33,810 nucleotides of DNA from Desulfobacterales bacterium (GTDB lineage: Bacteria > Desulfobacterota > Desulfobacteria > Desulfobacterales > JADGBH01): positions 1 to 33,810 of the forward strand of contig JADGBH010000048.1 of the NCBI GenBank assembly GCA_015231595.1, given 5' to 3'. Numbering within the stretch: the stretch's first letter is position 1; each line of letters starts with the position of its first letter. Of the stretch, positions 26,250-33,810 are shown in pieces. Position numbers and translations under genes: made by a program. A model generated the notes under the pieces. It worked only from the letters and a program-made list of their open reading frames with translations. It searched no databases and was not told the origin of the DNA.

Positions 26250-27167
26250 CTAACTAAAATATTTTTTTATCACATGGCCGGCTAAAAACTTTAAAACGTA
26301 AAATTCGAAAAAAGGTATGATTTTTTTTATATCTCGGAAAACTTGCTTTGATGGAATAAACATATTTTTAAACGCCAGACAGTAATGTCTGGATAATTGG
26401 TCATAGATTTTATGCTTTGTATAGGGTGAAACAGAAATGTTTTGACTAACAAAGTTGTATATTCGAATCAATTCTTCAAAATAGAGGTTATTCACATAAT
26501 ATTCATGACGGGATGAACCTGAGTGGACACGAAAAAAATTAAGAACTTTGGCTCTATATGCGATATCAGTTTTTAACAACATGCGAAGATAAAGAAACCA
26601 ATCTCCGCAATACTTCATGGTGTGATCAGCAAATCCTGCATCAATATAACTATTTTTTCTAAATAACACTCCGCTCACATTACTGATAGTATTACTTATG
26701 CACAGATATTGTGCTATTTCATTTTTTCCTGTATTTACATAATCAGTATTCCTTCTTTTATCATAATCAGATATCACAGCAATTGGTTTGCTCCGATCAT
26801 TGACTAATATGGTGTCACAATAAGCCATTCCTATATTATTGTATTTTTTTAGAATGGGCACCATTTCCGCTAAAAAATTTCTGTCGGCATAGTCGTCAGA
26901 TTCAGCGATCCATACATATTCACCTTTGGCTTGTTTAACGCCAAAATCCCACTGTTTAAAAGGGCTTCCACTATTTTGATCATTGAAAAATACTCTGATA
27001 TTGGGATATCGTTGCTGATAATTTTGAATAATTTCACGACTGTCGTCTTTGGAACAATCATCGAGGAGTATCAATTCATAATCCTGAAATGTTTGAGCAA
27101 GAATACTCTCCATTCTTTGTTCGAGGAATGACGCATGATTATAGTTGGGAACGATAACGGATACCAT
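26250..27167 (-). CDS. Family 2 glycosyltransferase
   Basis: GT-A fold, inverting sugar transferase of 305 residues, expected at the cytoplasmic side of the membrane. The N-terminal nucleotide-binding strand VSVIVPNYNHASFL, the ILLDDCSKDDS loop and the metal-binding ESDDY (DxD-type) are present. The C-terminal half, with KYCGDWFLYLRML, is typical of O-antigen or capsule transferases. The start at 27167 is chosen because AAGGA lies 8 bases before it; an upstream in-frame ATG at 27197 would add ten residues unlike the family. It overlaps the end of the preceding glycosyltransferase gene by 29 bases, so the two are translated from one mRNA. Sugar specificity cannot be read from sequence. Confidence 0.88.
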   Translation of the reverse strand: MVSVIVPNYNHASFLEQRMESILAQTFQDYELILLDDCSKDDSREIIQNYQQRYPNIRVFFNDQNSGSPFKQWDFGVKQAKGEYVWIAESDDYADRNFLAEMVPILKKYNNIGMAYCDTILVNDRSKPIAVISDYDKRRNTDYVNTGKNEIAQYLCISNTISNVSGVLFRKNSYIDAGFADHTMKYCGDWFLYLRMLLKTDIAYRAKVLNFFRVHSGSSRHEYYVNNLYFEELIRIYNFVSQNISVSPYTKHKIYDQLSRHYCLAFKNMFIPSKQVFRDIKKIIPFFEFYVLKFLAGHVIKKYFS

Positions 27168-27960
27168 GATATAGTTCCTTGAATTCTCTAATAACAAAGT
27201 TTTCTTTTTCCCATTTCTGCTTTAATAAGATCATATTTGCCATTGCCTCAGGACATCTCTCATATAGTTTTTGATGCCGATGAAAAAGAGTCAGCGTTGC
27301 CATGATCGATTTTTTACGGCTTTTCTTTCGCCTTTCTGAACGGCAGTCTTTGGGATTTTGATATTTTCTGTAAAAAATTAGGGGCTCTGGAATTCGATAT
27401 ACTTCTCTTCCTAGTGCTATAATGGAAAGCCAAAAATCATAATCTTCAAGCCCATAGATAAAGTTATCAGAATAGCCTCCAACTTTTTCCCAATCCGATT
27501 TTCTTAACAGGGCTGTGGAAAGAATCAAATTAGTTTTCAACATTTTAGCCAATGAATAGGGCTCAAGATAAAAAATGCCTGATTTAGCACCGAAAAATTG
27601 AGTTTCAGTGGTCACTATCCCGAGGTTAGCCTGAGACAAAAATACGTTATACATTTTTGCTAAAAATGTAGGTGCGATTTTGTCGTCAGCGTCAAGATTC
27701 ACGATTATATCCGTTTGAGCTTCCTCAATGCCAATATTTCTAGCACAAGAAGGCCCCTTGTGAGAAGAGTTTATGACTTTGACTTTGCTGTGGTTAATAT
27801 GATTCAGTATATTTACAGTTTCATCATTTGAGCCATCATTGACAATAATAACCTCATAATCCTCAAAGGTTTGCTCAAATACAGAGCCAAGCATATCGCC
27901 GATATATTTTCCATGATTATAACACGGTGAGACAATCGTTATTTTTGGATTACGTTTCAT
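27139..27960 (-). CDS. Family 2 glycosyltransferase
   Basis: Inverting GT-A sugar transferase, 273 residues. Motifs: ITIVSPCYNHGKYIGDML at the N-terminus, IIVNDGSNDET, the metal site NLDADDKI, and the acceptor-side YGLEDYDFWL, whose Glu-Asp probably supplies the catalytic base. It is the first gene of a two-gene minus-strand unit and overlaps the next by 29 bases. It diverges from the export genes to the right across a 246-base promoter region and probably adds a residue to the same surface polysaccharide. No good ribosome site precedes the ATG. Confidence 0.9.
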   Translation of the reverse strand: MKRNPKITIVSPCYNHGKYIGDMLGSVFEQTFEDYEVIIVNDGSNDETVNILNHINHSKVKVINSSHKGPSCARNIGIEEAQTDIIVNLDADDKIAPTFLAKMYNVFLSQANLGIVTTETQFFGAKSGIFYLEPYSLAKMLKTNLILSTALLRKSDWEKVGGYSDNFIYGLEDYDFWLSIIALGREVYRIPEPLIFYRKYQNPKDCRSERRKKSRKKSIMATLTLFHRHQKLYERCPEAMANMILLKQKWEKENFVIREFKELYHGIRYRSQL

Positions 27961-28017
27961 ATATTATATATTAAATATCTCAATTATTTGATGGTTAAAT
28001 TTATAGATAATCCTTAG

Positions 28018-28046
28018 CAAATAATAAAATGCTTTCGAAGTGTCAA
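28018..28046 (-). promoter_or_regulatory. Candidate promoter of the minus-strand glycosyltransferase pair
   Basis: Minus strand: TTGACA (28041-28046), a 17-base spacer and TATTTG (28018-28023), a weak -10. It is back to back with a plus-strand promoter whose -35 starts 24 bases away. Confidence 0.4.
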
Positions 28047-28069
28047 GCTAATAAAAAATTAAATAATCC

Positions 28070-28099
28070 TTGACTTATTCCCCTTTCTTAATCTATACG
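28070..28099 (+). promoter_or_regulatory. Candidate promoter of the polysaccharide export operon
   Basis: TTGACT (28070-28075), an 18-base spacer and TATACG (28094-28099), upstream of the GT25 gene at 28207. The remaining leader of roughly 100 bases shows nothing recognisable. Confidence 0.4.
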
Positions 28100-28206
28100 C
28101 TTTTTTATTTTAATAAGCTAAATTCTATCGCTTTAATTGGAATAGAAATAGCTGTAAACAGGACGACTCTAAACAATAGTAAACTTACCTGAAATATTAA
28201 TGTGGC

Positions 28207-29067
28207 ATGAAAATATTTGTTATCAATTTAAAAAGATCCGTTGACCGTAAAATGCATATGATGAATCAATTAAGTCATTTAGACATTGATTATGAATTTG
28301 TGGAAGCGGTAGATGGACAGGAATTATCGAATCATGAAATCAATACAAAATATGGTATAGAGACCTTTCCTCCTTGGCCTTCTTTCAATGTTAGAAATCT
28401 ATCGATGGGGGAAATTGGCTGTTTATTGAGTCATCTTCAAATATACCGAAAAATGATCAATGAAAATATCGAATATGCCTGCATTTTTGAAGATGATAAT
28501 GACTTCAAGCCTGATCTAAAAATTTTGCTGAAAAATTATCTCCTCGCTAATCTTTTTGACTGGGAATTGTTACTGCTCGGTCACTCAGGCCGGTATAATG
28601 ACAGCAATGTCGGATCTGAATGTTCCTCTAAACGAGTCCATCTATTTTCTCATTATCACATCGCTAAACCGATCGAGGCACCTTTTCAAACATTTGCTTA
28701 CATAATCAAAAAATCTGCAGCTATCAAGCTATTGCAACATGCCTATCCTTTAAGAATGCCTATAGATTGTCTGACAGGGCATTCAACAGCGGTAGGCGTC
28801 CAATTATACGTACTGACTCCACCGTGTACTACACACAATGAAACTCTTTTTAAGACTACCATTTATGATCGTGATCAAAATAGTCAGTTATATTTAAATA
28901 AAATGAGCAGGATAAAGAGAACTTTAGGAGAAAAGTATCCAATTTTAAGAATTTTGCAAAAAATATGCTTGGCCTCTTATTGGATACCCATACTAAAACT
29001 CAGGAAATTTAGCTTGCTTGAGGATTCCTATGCAGATAAAAAGTTATTTTTAAAAAAAATTAAGTGA
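28207..29067 (+). CDS. Family 25 glycosyltransferase (LPS/LOS type)
   Basis: Protein of 286 residues with the family-25 layout known from lipo-oligosaccharide beta-galactosyltransferases. The N-terminus MKIFVINLKRSVDRK is followed by YEFVEAVDG, the LSMGEIGCLLSHLQIY signature, the metal-site segment ACIFEDDNDF, and a later FQTFAYIIKKSAA segment. It should transfer a hexose, probably galactose or a relative, onto a glycan in the cytoplasm. It opens the plus-strand export operon and ends 50 bases before the permease gene. The sugar and acceptor are not predictable. Confidence 0.88.
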   Translation: MKIFVINLKRSVDRKMHMMNQLSHLDIDYEFVEAVDGQELSNHEINTKYGIETFPPWPSFNVRNLSMGEIGCLLSHLQIYRKMINENIEYACIFEDDNDFKPDLKILLKNYLLANLFDWELLLLGHSGRYNDSNVGSECSSKRVHLFSHYHIAKPIEAPFQTFAYIIKKSAAIKLLQHAYPLRMPIDCLTGHSTAVGVQLYVLTPPCTTHNETLFKTTIYDRDQNSQLYLNKMSRIKRTLGEKYPILRILQKICLASYWIPILKLRKFSLLEDSYADKKLFLKKIK

Positions 29068-29117
29068 TAGGAACTTTCTTTCAGGTGAATTAAACAACAA
29101 TATATATCATAAAGACT

Positions 29118-29936
29118 ATGACAGAATATAAAATAGGATATCCAAACTGGCGGCATTTTAATATTCATGAATGGTGGCAATACCGTGAACTCTTCTGGTT
29201 TCTGGCTTGGCGAGATATCAAGGTAAAATATAAACAGACTATTTTAGGAATCAGTTGGGCGATTCTGCAACCGTTAGTGCTAATGGCTATATTCAATATT
29301 TTTTGGAAAAAGGCTATTAAGATTGACACAGGTGTTCCTTACCCTATCTTTGTCTATTCTGGTTTAATTATCTGGGGGTTGTTTTTCTCTGGCGTCAGCA
29401 ATTCCAGTAACAGTATGATCAATAACGCCAATGTCATCAAAAAAGTATATTTCCCGCGCATCATTATTCCTACTTCCGCTATATTGGTTTCCCTCGTAGA
29501 TTTTTTCATTACTGTTCTTTTCTATATTATACTCCTATTTTATTATAAAATTAAGCTAAACATTTTAACATTTTTATTCTTTTTAACCGCTAGTTTATTG
29601 ATTACCTTGCTTGTTACCATAGGTTTCGGGCTCTTGCTAGCTGCTATTAATATTCGCTACAGAGATGTCAGATATGCTATTCCTTTTTTATTACAGTTGC
29701 TTTTCTTTGCTACACCAATTATTTTTCCAGTTTCCGTCATTGAATCAAAGTTATTAAACTTCATCCTTGCCTTAAATCCCATGGCAACAGCAATCCATTT
29801 TGCGAGAGTTTCTATATCGATTCAACCAATTGACTGGTCATTTGCCGCACTGGGATTGATTTCATCGCTCTGCGTTTTTATAGGCGGCCTAATCCTGTTT
29901 AATAAAAATGAAATTGATTGCGCAGACATCCTATGA
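29118..29936 (+). CDS. wzm: ABC-2 type polysaccharide export permease (Wzm-type)
   Basis: Inner-membrane half-transporter of 272 residues with about six hydrophobic segments. The amphipathic N-terminal segment (REYWFLAWRDIKVKYKQT-like, about residues 20-42) and GISWAILQPLVLM are characteristic of O-antigen and teichoic-acid exporters. With its ATPase it should move undecaprenyl-linked polysaccharide to the periplasm. Its stop overlaps the ATPase start (ATGA, 29933-29936), which couples their translation. KpsM-type capsule permease is the alternative, but the extended Wzt partner favours O-antigen export. Confidence 0.92.
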   Translation: MTEYKIGYPNWRHFNIHEWWQYRELFWFLAWRDIKVKYKQTILGISWAILQPLVLMAIFNIFWKKAIKIDTGVPYPIFVYSGLIIWGLFFSGVSNSSNSMINNANVIKKVYFPRIIIPTSAILVSLVDFFITVLFYIILLFYYKIKLNILTFLFFLTASLLITLLVTIGFGLLLAAINIRYRDVRYAIPFLLQLLFFATPIIFPVSVIESKLLNFILALNPMATAIHFARVSISIQPIDWSFAALGLISSLCVFIGGLILFNKNEIDCADIL

Positions 29937-31177
29937 AGCCAATGATTGAAATCCGATCCATCTCAAAAAAATATTGCATCCAGAAAAATCAGATCCCCTA
30001 TCAGACACTTCGGGATAGTCTGATTTCCTACTTTAAAGTGAATCAAGGCAAAAAAGATTTTTGGGCACTTGATAATATCTCCTTTAACATTCAACCAGGT
30101 GAAAAATTAGGAATTATTGGAGAAAATGGGGCAGGGAAAACAACTCTGTTGAAGATACTATCTAAAATTACACCACCGACCACTGGAAGCATCTTGATGA
30201 GGGGAAAAGTTGCTAGTTTACTTGAAGTTGGGACCGGATTCCATCCAGAATTAACAGGAAGAGAAAATGTGTTTTTAAATGGTTCGATATTAGGCTTAAC
30301 TAAGCATGAAATTCAACAAAAATTCAAACAAATTATTGATTTTTCTGAAATCGAAACATTTATTGATACACCGGTTAAACATTATTCTAGCGGCATGTGG
30401 GCGCGTTTAGCTTTCTCAATTGCGGCACATCTTGATCCAGAAATTTTATTAGTTGATGAAGTTCTTTCCGTTGGTGATTGGGAATTCCAGCAAAAATCTT
30501 TGGCTAAAATGAATGATCTTAAAAATCAGGGTAAAACACTTGTGTTTGTAAGTCATAATATGGGCGCCATAAAAAATCTCTGCACTAAATGTCTGTATCT
30601 CTGTCACGGTACTATCAAAGCAATCGGAGATCCAGAAGATGTCATTCAAACCTATCTTGCCAAGAAAGGATATGATGGTAAGGGTTTTGTTGATTTGACA
30701 AATCATACTCAAAGACCTGGAACTCATGAGGTTAGATTCACCAGCGTTGAATTAAAAAATCAAAAAGGGTTCATTACATCCAGCTTTGAAATTGGAGACG
30801 ACCTTAATATTCATCTTTTCCTCTATGCCGAAAAAAAAATCCGAAAAGTAAAACTTGTTATTAGTATTAATGAAGCTGATGGAAATAGAGTATGTGAGAT
30901 ATTTGATACAGATTCTGGTTTTTCTCTGACGAATATTTTTGAAGAAACACATGTATCTGTTTGTCTAGAAGATTTGAGACTTTACCCTGGAAAATACGAT
31001 CTAAGTGTGGAAGTTTTAAGCGAAATAAATAACTATAAATACCATATGTTTGACGATGTTACATCCTGCATTTCTTTTCAGATGCTTAACAATAATATAA
31101 ACCGTAATCTACGGAGAAATGCCGGTCTTTTTTACTTTACCCCTATATGGAAAATTCATGATACAATGACAATTTGA
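29933..31177 (+). CDS. wzt: Polysaccharide export ATPase with C-terminal carbohydrate-binding domain (Wzt-type)
   Basis: Cytoplasmic ABC ATPase of 414 residues. Walker A GENGAGKTT, signature YSSGMWARLAFS, Walker B ILLVDEVLSVGD and the H-loop FVSHN are all intact. After residue 270 comes an extra beta-rich domain of about 130 residues, like the Wzt C-terminal domain that recognises the capped or modified end of the O-antigen before export. The ATG at 29933 overlaps the permease stop (ATGA). The methyltransferase part of the next gene product could supply the terminal cap this domain reads; that is an inference from known Wzt systems. Confidence 0.93.
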   Translation: MKPMIEIRSISKKYCIQKNQIPYQTLRDSLISYFKVNQGKKDFWALDNISFNIQPGEKLGIIGENGAGKTTLLKILSKITPPTTGSILMRGKVASLLEVGTGFHPELTGRENVFLNGSILGLTKHEIQQKFKQIIDFSEIETFIDTPVKHYSSGMWARLAFSIAAHLDPEILLVDEVLSVGDWEFQQKSLAKMNDLKNQGKTLVFVSHNMGAIKNLCTKCLYLCHGTIKAIGDPEDVIQTYLAKKGYDGKGFVDLTNHTQRPGTHEVRFTSVELKNQKGFITSSFEIGDDLNIHLFLYAEKKIRKVKLVISINEADGNRVCEIFDTDSGFSLTNIFEETHVSVCLEDLRLYPGKYDLSVEVLSEINNYKYHMFDDVTSCISFQMLNNNINRNLRRNAGLFYFTPIWKIHDTMTI

Positions 31178-31188
31178 AGGACTTTAAT

Positions 31189-32775
31189 ATGACTATACCT
31201 CTTTTTTCTATCATTACACCAACCTATAGAAGGCCATTATTATTAAAAAGAGCTATTAGTAGTGTGATTTGTCAGACCTTCCATAATTTTGAGCTCATCG
31301 TGGTAGATGACGCTGGTGGTGATCAAGAGACTGAACAAATAGTGCATGAATTTGCCGACAACAGAATCATACTGCTTCGGCATGATCAAAACAAAGGAGC
31401 AGGTGCTTCTTATAATACGGGTATAAAGGCAGCCAAAGGATCATTTATTTCAATATTGGATGACGATGATGAATACTACCCGTCATTTTTAGAAAAAACT
31501 AACGATTTTTTTCAATCACTATCGCCTGATATTGGATTTATATGGACAGGAATCCGGAGAGTTATAGATACTCCACAAGGTGAACTTTTTTGGTATGAAA
31601 GGGTATGGCCGTCCATTATTCACCCAAGGGAAAAGGCTTACATAGAGGCAACAACGATAGGTAACGGTTTTGGTATGACGATGAGAAAGAACTGTATCAA
31701 TATGATCGGTTTATACAATGAGTCCTTTCAAGTTTGCGAAGATACAGAATATCTGTTCAGATTAGTAAAAAAGGTCAAGTTCGCTACTATACCAGAAATT
31801 TTAGTAAAAATTCATCGTCATGACAAGCATCAACTCACCAATCAGACTATGGATAAACTCAGATTAGATTTGCATCAAAAAATTTTAAAAGAGAACATCG
31901 ATTTTATCGATTCCTATCCCAAACTTTTTTATGTCCATTCACAGCGCATAGTTAAGCTTTGTTACTCCTTGAAAATGAAGCAACGGGGCAGAAAAATGTT
32001 ATTGAGAATGTGGAGGAAGCTTCCCTCTCGTGTTTCTATATTCATGGATTTAGTCTTTTATGAATGGATAGGCGAAGATATGGCAAGCTATTTGAATAAA
32101 ACTATAACTAAAAAATTATTATCAAGAGTTAAAAACAGGATTTATCGTATGAAACGCTCATTGGAAATTAAAAATTTCGATACGTATCGTAAGAAATATG
32201 ATACGTTTAGTTTTCAGGTTCTGGTTAAGAAAGCCGATAAGTGGCTGCATCAATACCCTGAACAAGCGAATTTTAATTTACCCCCAATTATTTACTGGTT
32301 TGATAATTTTGTTTCAAAACCCGCATCTGTACTTGAAATTGGTGGTTGGCGGGGTGATTTGGCTATGACACTACTGCCAAAATATAAATTCATTGATCTC
32401 TGGCATAATTATGATTTAATTACAGATAAAAGTACTCAAAAATGTTCTGATGTCCGGTATAAACAAATTTCACTTAAGGATTATATTTGGAACATCCCGG
32501 TTGCTAAAATCTATAACTCCCTAATAGCAACACATATGATCGAGCATATCAAATGGCGTGAGCTGTTGCTTCTAATTAATTGGATTCCAGAACATATCAC
32601 CTCTGTGCTATTTGAAGCGCCTCTCGATAAATCCAATGAAAATATCGACTGGACTGGAGATCGATCAACCCATATTCTGGAAAAAGGTTGGGCAGAAATT
32701 ATTCATGAGATGGCTAAAAATGGTTTTAAACAAGTTTATACAAACGGAAATACAATAATTTTTATTAGAAAGTGA
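31189..32775 (+). CDS. Fused family 2 glycosyltransferase - methyltransferase
   Basis: Two-domain protein of 528 residues. Residues 1-300 form a GT-A family-2 transferase: FSIITPTYRRPLLLKRA, LIVVDDAGGDQ, the metal site ILDDDDEY, and VCEDTEYLFRLV near the catalytic base. Residues about 375-528 have a Rossmann-type methyltransferase look, with the SAM loop VLEIGGWRGDLAM (about 381) and ATHMIEHIKW in the position of the usual post-motif-II segment. The start is set by GAAGGA 7 bases before the ATG; an upstream TTG at 31174 would overlap the wzt stop. Adding a sugar and methylating it in one chain is a plausible way to cap an O-antigen. Methyl acceptor and sugar are unknown, and the methyltransferase call is less sure than the transferase call. 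Confidence 0.82.
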   Translation: MTIPLFSIITPTYRRPLLLKRAISSVICQTFHNFELIVVDDAGGDQETEQIVHEFADNRIILLRHDQNKGAGASYNTGIKAAKGSFISILDDDDEYYPSFLEKTNDFFQSLSPDIGFIWTGIRRVIDTPQGELFWYERVWPSIIHPREKAYIEATTIGNGFGMTMRKNCINMIGLYNESFQVCEDTEYLFRLVKKVKFATIPEILVKIHRHDKHQLTNQTMDKLRLDLHQKILKENIDFIDSYPKLFYVHSQRIVKLCYSLKMKQRGRKMLLRMWRKLPSRVSIFMDLVFYEWIGEDMASYLNKTITKKLLSRVKNRIYRMKRSLEIKNFDTYRKKYDTFSFQVLVKKADKWLHQYPEQANFNLPPIIYWFDNFVSKPASVLEIGGWRGDLAMTLLPKYKFIDLWHNYDLITDKSTQKCSDVRYKQISLKDYIWNIPVAKIYNSLIATHMIEHIKWRELLLLINWIPEHITSVLFEAPLDKSNENIDWTGDRSTHILEKGWAEIIHEMAKNGFKQVYTNGNTIIFIRK

Positions 32776-33140
32776 AAGTTTGATTCATGCAATTCAAGCG
32801 TATGTTTGACATGACCTTCCTGTTTATTTATCGCAAGCTCAGGCAGACGTATCTTCCTGTATATCTCTTCAGCGGCAGGACTAAGACCAACCAGATTCCT
32901 TTTACCTTTGCTTATATCGGAACGAATTCAATCAATCAGAATTACTGGTCGAATCTCATTTTGGAGACAAACATAAAAAAGACTTTTATCGGCAATCATT
33001 TCTTCTTTCAAATACCGTCCCTTTTAAAAAAATCCTATTCGTCATGTTCTATGATACTATGGGAAGAAAACCCTTTTATCGCGAAATATTTTACTCATAA
33101 ACTTGTCTTCAAAATTCCCCAATGGATTAATATGGAAATA

Positions 33141-33372
33141 GGGTGCATTCCCATTTTCCCGGTTAAGCAAAAATATCTCAAAAAAATGAAAACACTTATT
33201 CCCACGTTTCACGTGGGAATGCAACATCGACGCTTTGCGTCCTATTTTGTTAATACGAACGCATTGCTCAAATTTGGGTGCATGGGACGCAAAGCGTCCA
33301 GCGCTGTGTTCCCACGCAAAGCGTGGGAACGAGCTCAAAAACAAATACCGGGAAAATGGGAATGCTCCCTGT
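33141..33372. mobile_element. 232-bp MITE-like element with terminal inverted repeats and 5-bp target duplication
   Basis: The ends are inverted repeats: 33140-33163 (GGGTGCATTCCC...) and 33347-33370 match over 24 positions with one mismatch. AAATA flanks the element on both sides (33136-33140 and 33373-33377) as a target duplication. Inside are four short perfect palindromes: 33198-33220, 33229-33241, 33286-33298 and 33308-33330, of the widespread TTCCCACGC-AAA-GCGTGGGAA and GACGC-AAA-GCGTC type. No transposase is encoded. Confidence 0.8.
33198..33330. repeat. Cluster of four palindromes inside the MITE-like element
   Basis: Stem arms are ATTCCCACGT/ACGTGGGAAT (33198-33220), GACGC/GCGTC (33229-33241), GACGC/GCGTC (33286-33298) and GTTCCCACGC/GCGTGGGAAC (33308-33330), each with a three-base TTT, TTC or AAA loop. 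The outer pair is related to each other and so is the inner pair, giving the block itself an inverted symmetry. Confidence 0.75.
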
Positions 33373-33598
33373 AAATAAATATAACAACACCAGTAGCAGA
33401 ATTAGCTAAGAAACATAACAATTATAAGCAAATACTGAGAAAAATTCGCCAAAATAATTTTAATTATACCATAACGCAAAATCCATCAGCGTTTACAGAC
33501 TTTTACAGTAATATGTATGTCCCATACATCCAGAAACGATTTGTCGATACAGGTATTATCTTACCTTATCCATCTATCTATGACGGGAATGTATTTTG

Positions 33599-33649
33599 CA
33601 ACTGAAAAATGTACCATTTTACAATTGAAAAGTGTACCACTTTCAGTTG
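33599..33649. repeat. IS21-like terminal repeats (TGTACCA tandem pair)
   Basis: Two 23-base tandem units begin at 33599 and 33622 (CAACTGAAAAATGTACCA and CAATTGAAAAGTGTACCA), and CAACTGAAA/TTTCAGTTG close the block as an inverted repeat. Tandem TGTACCA-containing repeats of this kind occur at IS21-family ends. No istA or istB follows, so at most a solitary end is present. Confidence 0.4.
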
Positions 33650-33694
33650 TAATTAAAATCAAGAATAGTTCTATAAATTTATTGGTAGTCCTTA

Positions 33695-33810
33695 TCAAGT
33701 AGTGGCCAGTGTTGGCGCTATTTTCAAATTGTAATGATGAATAAAATTCCAGATTGCTCCTATATGGTTTTCGATCTTTTTGGAAAATGATAGCGTTTTT
33801 CGTACTAAAC
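33695..33810 (-). CDS. IS1-family transposase, C-terminal end (runs off the window)
   Basis: The last 37 codons read on the minus strand are LVRKTLSFSKKIENHIGAIW and then NFIHHYNLKIAPTLATT. The RKTLSFSK...N-HIGAI..F-HHYN pattern is the C-terminus of IS1-family (InsAB-type) DDE transposases. The rest of the gene, with the catalytic residues, lies to the right of 33810, so whether it is intact cannot be judged. Together with the IS21-like repeats it explains the truncation of the FemAB-like gene. Confidence 0.65.
   Translation of the reverse strand, partial: LVRKTLSFSKKIENHIGAIWNFIHHYNLKIAPTLATT

Larger units (their letters stand above)
32787..33605 (+). pseudogene. FemAB/GNAT-like acyl- or aminoacyltransferase gene, broken by a MITE-like insertion and truncated
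   Basis: The first about 118 codons (to 33140) and codons from 33378 to 33602 belong to one protein. Across the insertion the frame reads WINMEI, then NITTPVAELAK, followed by RKIRQNNFNYTITQNP and DFYSNMYVPYIQKRF. This pattern (KIRKNN helix, then FYxxMYxPYIxKR) looks like the FemAB/GNAT-type proteins found in polysaccharide loci; the family call is from memory and moderate. In its present state the first part runs on into the insertion and stops at 33374. The second part ends abruptly at a TGA (33603-33605) where IS21-like terminal repeats begin, so the C-terminus is also gone. It begins 11 bases after the glycosyltransferase-methyltransferase gene and was part of that operon. Confidence 0.65.

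Noticed and set aside
33198..33330. Palindromes as transcription terminators
   Set aside because: They have no T-runs, lie inside a transposon-like element and break a coding frame.
33057..33344. 95-codon minus-strand open frame
   Set aside because: It is mostly the inverted MITE-like element plus antisense of the FemAB-like gene.
33599..33649. Short tandem repeats as a possible CRISPR array
   Set aside because: Only two units, no spacers, imperfect copies and no cas genes; better explained as insertion-sequence end repeats.

Overview
The window is AT-rich chromosomal DNA from a Gram-negative bacterium. The best guess is a deltaproteobacterium (Desulfobacterota): it has a Pfa-type lipid megasynthase, PEGA/SUMF1-fused Ser/Thr kinases, a c-type-heme chemoreceptor, an ABC-type O-antigen export system and abundant small repeats. 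No rRNA or tRNA gene was found, so this assignment rests on gene content alone.

Left part (1-13.4 kb). A methyl-accepting chemotaxis protein with a heme-binding sensor domain lies on the minus strand. Opposite it is a tightly spaced plus-strand run (gaps of about 20-35 bp): an FHA/membrane/Ser-Thr kinase, undecaprenyl-diphosphatase (uppP), a phosphoglucomutase/phosphomannomutase, a left-handed beta-helix protein of unknown function and a CCA-adding tRNA nucleotidyltransferase with an HD domain. It reads as an envelope-precursor operon headed by a regulatory kinase whose catalytic Asp is Asn. Next come a small FMN-binding split-barrel protein and, convergent to it, clpB with a sigma32-like promoter.

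Middle part (13.4-24.8 kb). A scrap zone holds a truncated response-regulator domain and an IS200/IS605 remnant: a truncated tnpA plus a highly structured right end resembling an omega-RNA (TnpB guide RNA) scaffold, with most of tnpB gone. A 528-bp leader with direct repeats follows. Then comes the centrepiece: a 2371-residue iterative synthase ordered KS - KS-like chain-length factor (Cys replaced by Glu) - AT - four hot-dog units (two double-hot-dog dehydratases). It has no ACP, KR or ER. This matches PfaC and especially the myxobacterial Pfa3 arrangement with an internal AT, but no partner subunits are in the window. Just downstream is a second kinase with a zinc ribbon, four PEGA repeats and a SUMF1/FGE-like domain lacking the catalytic cysteines. 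A terminator follows, then tilS.

Right part (26.2-33.8 kb). This is a surface-polysaccharide locus: two family-2 glycosyltransferases on the minus strand, and diverging from them a family-25 glycosyltransferase, Wzm/Wzt-type ABC export genes (Wzt has a C-terminal carbohydrate-binding domain) and a glycosyltransferase fused to a methyltransferase. The last gene, FemAB/GNAT-like, is broken by a 232-bp MITE-like element with near-perfect terminal inverted repeats and a 5-bp target duplication. Removing the element and one copy of the duplication restores the reading frame exactly. The same gene is cut off again at 33.6 kb by IS21-like terminal repeats and the end of an IS1-family element that runs out of the window.
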